Below, one piece after another: positions 24,101 to 29,701 of a stretch of DNA of 29,701 nucleotides. The notes beneath the pieces are model-generated. The model saw nothing but the letters and a program-made list of their open reading frames with translations, was not told the DNA's origin and did no database searches. The DNA lies in the NCBI RefSeq assembly GCF_000003605.2, contig NW_003116952.1, positions 126,342-156,042 of the forward strand. Direction: 5' to 3'. The position numbers and the translations under genes were made by a program. How positions within the stretch are numbered: the stretch's first letter is position 1; each line of letters starts with the position of its first letter. This DNA comes from Saccoglossus kowalevskii. Its lineage: Eukaryota; Hemichordata; Enteropneusta; Harrimaniidae.

Positions 24101-27100
24101 TCTACATTCAACTTCTTCAACACTATTCAGAATATACCAGTATCAGGAGAGGGTAAACGCAAATGATCAGCATTTATAAAAGTCGGAAAATGTTGTATGG
24201 GTTGTGTACGTGTCTGCCGAGTATTGTGAAACACATATATTTTCAGTGGCATTTAATTGCACTGATGTTTTGAGCAATTTCACTGGGTTTAAGGTTCATA
24301 AACTTGGCAGGGAAACAATGACCTTTATTGTTATATTACATGTTATCCGTGGATTTGATTCAGTGGATTTTACTTATTGGCAAAAATAGCAAAATTATAA
24401 ACCATCGAATAATTAATGCGTGTATAGGTCAAGCATATGACCTCTAGCAAGAATGAAGAGCCAATCAAATGAACATATGGTACCAATGTATGTTTATATT
24501 GCCAGTCTAGTGTGTCAAGCACCTTCTCTTACTGCCAGATCAATAATTTGACAAACATGAAAAGAATTTTTTTTCAGCTAAGCTAGAATCAACATTTCAC
24601 TGGCTTTTTAGTTGTTTACTGTACAGCTACTTCGACGAGTTGTTAACATTGATGGCACGTGGTCAAACTACCAGCATAACTACTATATATGTCTTTGATG
24701 TACATGCGCTTAATTTGCGTACGGGTGAGATGAAAAAATCTAAATGAACGTCAAAGTCAAGTTAAATCATTACAACAATTCCTCAAACATTTTGCAGATT
24801 CAACAATTTGATAAAGCGATCGCAGTCAGTCGCAAAAGAAGTGGGCTCTATTAATAATATGTATATGTATATGTAGGTGAATATATATAGTGGAGAATGG
24901 GGGATATATCTAAATACCTTAAGAGTATTTATAATGTATGAGCAGCGACATTTTGAATATTTTGCAAACTATCCAAATCAAGACAGCTCATTCATTGCAA
25001 GACATCTTTAGAAATATTCTCAAATGGTAAGATAACAGACTGGCCCGTAGTTCAACTCTAAATGCTTGTTACGAGTTAAAACCTTCTTCACAATGACTCG
25101 CGCATTGCATCGAGGGGGAAAGTCGTAAGAGTAAACATATTCATAACGCAATCGAAGAACTGGTGTACCGTTCTACCGAGTATCGAGTTGTCAGAGTTTG
25201 TCCGAAATATGTTGAAATAATAAAAAATAAATGCAAATATTAATCTTAGTATAACTTAATTAGGTAAAACGGGAAATAAAAATCGGCTCATCGTCGATTC
25301 GAGACATAATAACAGTCACAGGTTTTAGTGGGCTGAAAAAAATACCAAAATCTGAACTTGGTCTCATATATAAATTGACGCGTTATAACACTGAAAATGT
25401 CAACATTTATATGACCAAATAGTGCCAATTTGTATTGTGCCAAGTATTTTGGGGATATTTTCACGCTATAGACATTTGATGACGGTCAATTTTGATATTT
25501 TCCAATGTCATATTCACCGTGACCTTTGAAAGTTCGGTATTTCGACATTGACCTATAACAAATCAAGTTTCAAATTCAATTCAAATCAAAGCAATCTATT
25601 TTTGCGGCAGACGTTCAGTCTATCAATTCACACAAGTACGCGAGATTTCGCAGTGAACGGAAAAATCACCTACTTATTACGCGTGAGCTGAATAAATTTC
25701 AATGTTCATAATAGCTCACACGCTTCAACGTTTGTTACGACAGTTCTATTTTTAGTAGATCAAAAAACTTCTCAGCTGCGCTCTCTTGACATGCCTTGCC
25801 TTTTACTTATTAATATTTAAAAATAATCGGCTGTCAAACTGGACAACGGTTGGAATTTCGAATACTAGATAAAACCTTAGACGAAAATGGCCGCGGAGAT
25901 CTCGTTGAGAGCGAGAAAGCTACGAGACTTGTTTTTCTCCTCCATCAATTAACCACGGAATTATGGAAAATTCCAGAAAAATGTGAATAGGAACAAAAAA
26001 TGTTGACAGATTTAACACAATGTTCTTGATTTAAATGTGCAGAGTTAAGAAGGCATATAGCTCCCCCCAGACGACATACTGCTTAACACATTCAAGTGAC
26101 AACGTCCTTACCAGCGGTGTCATCAACGCATCTCGTATTTTGTATTCGAGATCGGAATAACAAATCGATTCGAGTTGTTATGTTTGTTTTGGGAAATAAC
26201 TTCGCAGCTATGATCTATGTTCAGGCACGTCCCCGGGGATGTTGTCACTTCTACCATCGGTGTGTCAAAGACTTCCACTTAAAATGACGCAATATAATCG
26301 GTCAATTGTTGATAACCGGCGCATGATTGAAAGTTTCTCCAAAATCCAATTACGCCTTTAGGAGTCGAATTGCCGCGTTTCCTTCGCAATCGCTCAATAT
26401 CCGTTACTCCATATGGGTGAGTTTTTTTTAGAAAAATGTGGGAAAGTAGATTGCTATTAATCGTGTAGGTTGTTTAACAACACCTGCCTCTATAGATTTT
26501 TGTGACACTTGTATTTGAAAGGTTACGCACAATCTTGACAATGTCGGTAAAATTTGCAAAGCTTTTCAATAAAATAGCGGAGCGTGTTCCGGTCGGATAA
26601 TTTATCTAATTTCAAGTTATTATCCAGACATACAGAGCGAAACATCACGCACACGGCAATCGTTAGAATCACGCCACCTGTTCTCGGGTGGCGGGGGACA
26701 TACGAGAATTTTGAAAGTCACGGCGTAGCCTTTCTAAGAAAAACAGTATATTAATATGCAGTGAATGCAGGGCAGACTGCGGAAAATCAAATTAGCGATT
26801 TATATCCATTGTTTGGGGTTGCTCAAAGTCACAGTGCCCCGGACGTCATCAAGCCACAAAAGTAGTTATGGACGGTGTGTTTATTAGTAGGGGAATGGAC
26901 CAGGGGATTTCGAGTCAGTCTGAAAGAAAAATGCTGACCTTCCACAGTACTAGGTTAAAAACACGTGACCCTGCCCAATATCAAGCTGAAAAAATAATGC
27001 CCCTCTTCTCAGTATCAGTTAGTCCCAGTTCCGAAATCGTTCGTCCAGAACCGTTTCTCATACATGCTTTAATCGATCACATTAAAATTTAACACGAATA

Positions 27101-29273
27101 CTATGTATGAAAACTTACATAAAATGACATGTACATCGATTTTCTTTACTATTTGATCAAATATAACTGACTGACTGCCATTTTAGCTCTCAAATTTGCT
27201 AAATTTAGATACTTATCACGAAAAGTGTCAGGAACCGCTTTGCAGAGATGAACATGATGATTTCATTCAAACGTTGTACATGTATCATAATCATGCTTAT
27301 TGGCTTACAGATGTACGTCATATTTGTTTTTGAGATTAAAATGAAAATGGCCAAATAGCGGCCATTTTGTATTTATTCATGTCCATGCCAATTTCCCAAT
27401 AATATATTGCCTGATTCAGTTGAAAGTTTGCACACGAGTACTATACTTTGACGGACATTTTGTTCTAAAATCCAAAAATTAGTCTGTAAATGTGGTTAAA
27501 ACAGTTTCTAGTAGATAAAGAGAGTGATTTCATTCACACATTGTATCATATTAATATACTCATAGGTAATACCATACATTTTGTTGTTTTGGAATTCCAC
27601 AAATTTGTTGAATTGTCTTCCTCATTTAGGTTTTTTATAGGTGAATCAACCCAATCTTGTCGTCATTCCTCTGCTCCCCACCATCATTATTATTATCATC
27701 AAATTCCGTGATGATCACTCCTTCTTTTTCTTTGACTTCATCCTTTTCCAGCTGTTCATAATAGTGGTAATTCTGTGGTGGTTGGAATGATAGTTATGAT
27801 TGTGGTACTAATGTTGTTTGTTGGTGATTGTCATGATCATGAGAGTCTTAGTGGTCATAATACTGGTAGTATTGCGAGTGAGAGTGCTGGTAGTCAATGT
27901 TAGTTATGATAGTAGTAAATATTATTGGTAAGATAAGTACAACGGTGATAGTGTCGAGGATACGTGATGGTCATGGCACATCAAGGCACACGTGATGGAT
28001 CCAGTACTCTGATTGGTCCATCACGTTCTCTTACTTTGCTATATTTCCCTTAGTTACCTGACGTCAGCACATAGACTCGAGGTCGTTCTATATATGGAGT
28101 AGGGTTCTTCTTTTACTTTCAAAAGTTGGGCGAACATAAAACTGTTTCTTTTGTTATTTCTTTGCACACACAGCGGAAATTCCAGAACCCTCTTAATTAT
28201 GAAGTCTGACTGACCAGGCAGACTGCCACGGGCATGGCGTTATTGTAGTAAATTAAATACAGATACGTCTACGGAGAACTAAAATTGGAATGTTTTAAAA
28301 ATCACGTCACACAGTCACGTGACTTTGGACCGGAATCGCGGTCCAGTGGAACAATATGGCGATTACTAGTTATTTGCGCCGGGAACCAATCTGAGCGAAA
28401 ATTAGATGTATGTTTACATCATGCCACCATACCAGATTCGTGTTAGTGCGTCAAAAGCAAATTCACTCAGACTTAAATTTGACAATTTCCGTTGAAGATC
28501 TGTTTTCAAATACTACTAATTCTAGAAAACCCTCACATTCAGATATAACTAATCGGACGTCGTAATTTTTCCCGCTAATATTCTGTACATTTTTATAAAT
28601 TTGTGTGCAATTTCTTCTTTTATTTTGGACCAAATGGACAAACATGAACATTGTTGAATAAAAAATAGAAAAACTATTATGATGCAAGTTGAAGCGGGGA
28701 GTCGTCACCTGCGCATGCGTCAGATGGTCAGATAGCGTCATTGTTTACAAACAAACGTCTACCCATGAGCCTTTGCATTGTTGGCGTGCGTTGTTATCGT
28801 CGCTTGGGACTCAATTCCCGCGCGAGCGCAGGTGACAACCCTCCCACTTTAACAAAAATTAAACAAATGTTAACAGTGTACCTCGATAGGCGTCAACATG
28901 TTTCGATCTTTAGTCTGAAAAGTGAGTAAAACATTCAGTCATGCAGCTTAAATTAAATTTCGAAAATGAGCAAAAAGTATGATACATTCCAAGGTAACAA
29001 AAAATAGGAACCGTAGTCTGTCAACATTATCGCATTTTGGAGTAGGGGTCTTAATGTACTGACGTCACACCACTGATATTTTGTAAATCCCCCTCCCCGG
29101 GGATTGATTTCGACGTAGGTCCACGTAACGGCTCTAATTTATTTACAGATATTATAAAACTGTTACTTGCTCACAACGTGGCACTCGGCGATGCACTGCT
29201 TCGTGCTGTTGATATGCAGATTAAACAAATCGTTGATTTGATTTGCGAATATATCAAAAAAAGAAAGAAGAAG
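17973..29273 (+). CDS. TRPC-like: TRPC-type cation channel, gene 2: first two coding exons (17973-18135, 29149-29273)
   Basis: Gene-level entry. The two exons join to 96 codons of the TRPC N-terminal ankyrin-repeat domain, split by an 11,013-bp intron. The final G of exon 1 plus AT of exon 2 make an Asp codon, giving NGSTDIIKLLLAHNVALGDA, which follows the family pattern (E/D-I-I-x-LLL-x-x-NV-x-x-GDALL) without a gap. In TRPC channels this domain lies in the cytoplasm, packs under the membrane and supports assembly. The transmembrane part lies right of the window. The gene has the same orientation as gene 1 and starts about 9.6 kb after its stop, so they are tandem paralogs. The remaining exons cannot be judged, so whether the gene is intact is unknown. 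Confidence 0.93.
20190..20581. repeat. Perfect tandem duplication, 198-bp period
   Basis: The block 20190-20383 reappears at 20388-20581 with no difference that I can find over 194 bp, separated by four bases (ctac). Both copies start gcagaataaggttcctaaga and end gggcaatacgcc. Complete identity in non-coding DNA implies a very recent event or an assembly error. Confidence 0.97.
21815..21960. mobile_element. Partial copy of the MITE-like element
   Basis: It starts tcaaaaggcggtagtcgtcg, then atgcgcgagatatatggg, tctcat and aacaaagat. This matches the reverse complement of the right half of the element at 14337-14621 through to a shared agttatcga near 21950. One copy has an insertion of about 20 bp relative to the other. 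I find no opposite terminal repeat downstream, so this copy is truncated. Confidence 0.75.
22420..22793. repeat. Three tandem copies of a 124-bp unit
   Basis: Copies start with gtcatgtgacctaattaaca at 22420, 22544 and 22668. Copies 1 and 2 differ at a handful of bases; copy 3 is more diverged and has small insertions (for example around ccattgtagata and a repeated atc). Each copy ends near catatttaataac. The ORF 22612-22821 is only a reading of copies 2-3. Confidence 0.95.
22826..22959. repeat. Degenerate G/T-rich array, left part
   Basis: Loose repetition of the phrases gggcgatgttatgtt, tgtttgagtgatgtt and gagtttgcgtttgggttatg. The strand is strongly purine-T skewed and nearly free of C. 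It encodes an apparent ORF rich in MLCLKDVML-like text that I regard as an artefact of the repeat. Confidence 0.85.
22960..23624. other. About 665-bp non-repetitive segment inside the G/T-rich array
   Basis: Composition changes abruptly to C/A-rich. It contains short internal repeats (aagactagcccaagact), a hairpin tgggga-aaag-tcccca at 23154-23169 and no ORF of note. The octamer tattatga lies on each side (22952-22959 and 23625-23632), as a target-site duplication would. No terminal inverted repeat is seen. It could be an inserted element or simply unique sequence between two arrays. Confidence 0.45.
23625..23945. repeat. Degenerate G/T-rich array, right part
   Basis: It resumes the same phrases as 22826-22959. 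The stretch ttatgattgg..gagtttgcgtttgggttatg is found at both 22877 and 23628. Versions of ttatgttgggcgatg recur at least four times within 23690-23820. Confidence 0.88.
27344..27368. repeat. Perfect 9-bp stem hairpin
   Basis: Arms aaaatggcc and ggccatttt around aaatagc. A similar phrase, gaccaaatagtgccaatttgtat, occurs near 25410, so it may be part of a dispersed old repeat. Confidence 0.6.
27655..27960. repeat. Degenerate trinucleotide-like stretch
   Basis: Short ATT/ATC runs (catcattattattatcatc) are followed by a long stretch dominated by irregular GTNGTN and ATGNTN phrases (gtggtaattctgtggtggtt, tagttatgatagtagtaaat). It looks like a decayed trinucleotide array. No coding function is assigned. 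Confidence 0.6.
28687..28848. mobile_element. Short inverted-repeat element related to the MITE family
   Basis: Left arm gtcgtcacctgcgcatgcg near 28702; right arm, inverted, gttgtcacctgcgctcgcg near 28837. About 16 of 19 positions agree, and the similarity extends outward through a ttRaagYggg-type end. The ends resemble those of the 14337-14621 element (gttaaagcgcggtagtcgtc). Two ORFs at its edges (28463-28741 on - and 28741-28929 on +) are not supported as genes. Confidence 0.65.
29149..29273 (+). CDS. TRPC-like: TRPC gene 2, second coding exon: ankyrin domain continued
   Basis: 125 nt after ttatttacag, ending at a gtaaga donor at 29274 in phase 0. Its first two bases complete the codon begun at 18135. 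The reading is IIKLLLAHNVALGDALLRAV, then DMQIKQIVDLICEYIKKRKK. It matches the TRPC ankyrin segment with I-I-x-LLL and NVxxGDALLxAI followed by xxVxxVELLL. The end is unusually basic (KKRKKK). No stop or frameshift is present. Confidence 0.95.
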
Positions 29274-29701
29274 GTAAGAGCTTTCAGAGTTACCTATAAT
29301 GCATATAATTGTTATTTTTAAATCTAGATATGATTTATCGTAAACATATAAACGTTGTTATGGACGTACAAAGCATGATTCGTTCTGTTAAATACCGCAA
29401 ATGCGCATGCGCCCGAATTTTTCTGTATATACGGGTAATTCAAAGCGTGCAGGAGAGTTTTCATTGAACGAATAATTGATACATTTCAGCTAACATAACA
29501 TTTTTTTGTCACAATAAATAATACCCTTTTCTAAAAAACTTACTCAAAACATTATCCACGTTCTTTTTCGACAATTTGAACAAAATTGAATTCATATAAT
29601 TTATTTTCTTCTAAAATGTTGATACATACGCATAGGCAACCTTAAATTATATATATTTCGATGTTCCAAATAGTGCACGCCCATTATGGTTAGCAAACAT
29701 C
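29274..29701 (+). other. Start of the second coding intron of TRPC gene 2
   Basis: Begins with donor gtaaga and runs off the window. AT-rich; a palindromic atgcgcatgcgc lies near 29401. The next expected ankyrin exon is not reached. Confidence 0.85.

Larger units (their letters stand above)
18136..29148 (+). other. Large first coding intron of TRPC gene 2 (11,013 bp)
   Basis: Donor gttagt at 18136, acceptor taatttatttacag ending at 29148. It splits the ankyrin domain after one base of a codon. It holds several repeats listed separately (20190-20581, 21815-21960, 22420-22793, 22826-23945, 27655-27960, 28687-28848). Two relatively long minus-strand open stretches (19929-20318 and 19058-19634) are discussed under findings. 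The stretches 18136-19050, 23950-27340 and 28849-29148 hold nothing I can name. Confidence 0.9.

Overview
This is eukaryotic, almost certainly animal, genomic DNA. The coding signal is split into short exons with GT..AG borders, separated by long AT-rich introns and intergenic DNA. There is no operon layout, no dense ORF packing and no recognisable tRNA or rRNA gene. Both genes I recognise encode TRPC-type (canonical transient receptor potential) cation channels, which fits a metazoan. CpG-containing repeats and many small tandem arrays are compatible with a marine or other invertebrate, but I cannot name the phylum from the sequence.

Layout, all coding on the + strand. (1) 1-779: a 41-bp tandem array, cut by the window edge, lying in an intron of gene 1. 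(2) 2123-8347: the last four exons of TRPC gene 1. They are the pore/S6 exon (2123-2321), the TRP-domain exon (4657-4830), a 42-nt microexon (6603-6644) and the terminal exon (7943-8347) with the calmodulin/IP3R-binding-like segment, a coiled coil and an acidic tail. The 5' part of the gene lies left of the window. (3) 8348-17972: about 9.6 kb of intergenic DNA with no gene found, holding one nearly complete inverted-repeat (MITE-like) element at 14337-14621. (4) 17973-29273: the first two coding exons of TRPC gene 2. They encode the start of the N-terminal ankyrin-repeat domain and are split by an 11-kb intron. The rest of gene 2 lies right of the window. (5) The 11-kb intron is a repeat depot: a perfect 198-bp-period tandem duplication, a partial MITE copy, a triplicated 124-bp unit, a G/T-rich array interrupted by about 665 bp, a degenerate trinucleotide stretch and a small third MITE relative.

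The exon joins check at base level. Exon A ends after GAT and exon B opens with GAA (phase 0). B to C and C to D are also phase 0. In gene 2 a single G at the end of exon 1 joins AT at the start of exon 2 to give an Asp codon, restoring the conserved ankyrin sequence.

The window therefore shows two TRPC genes head to tail: the 3' end of one and the 5' end of the next. This suggests a local tandem expansion of TRPC channels. Subunits of this family assemble as tetramers in the plasma membrane and pass Na+/Ca2+ downstream of phospholipase C; co-assembly of these two paralogs is possible but is inference. Most remaining short ORFs are consistent with chance in AT-rich DNA.
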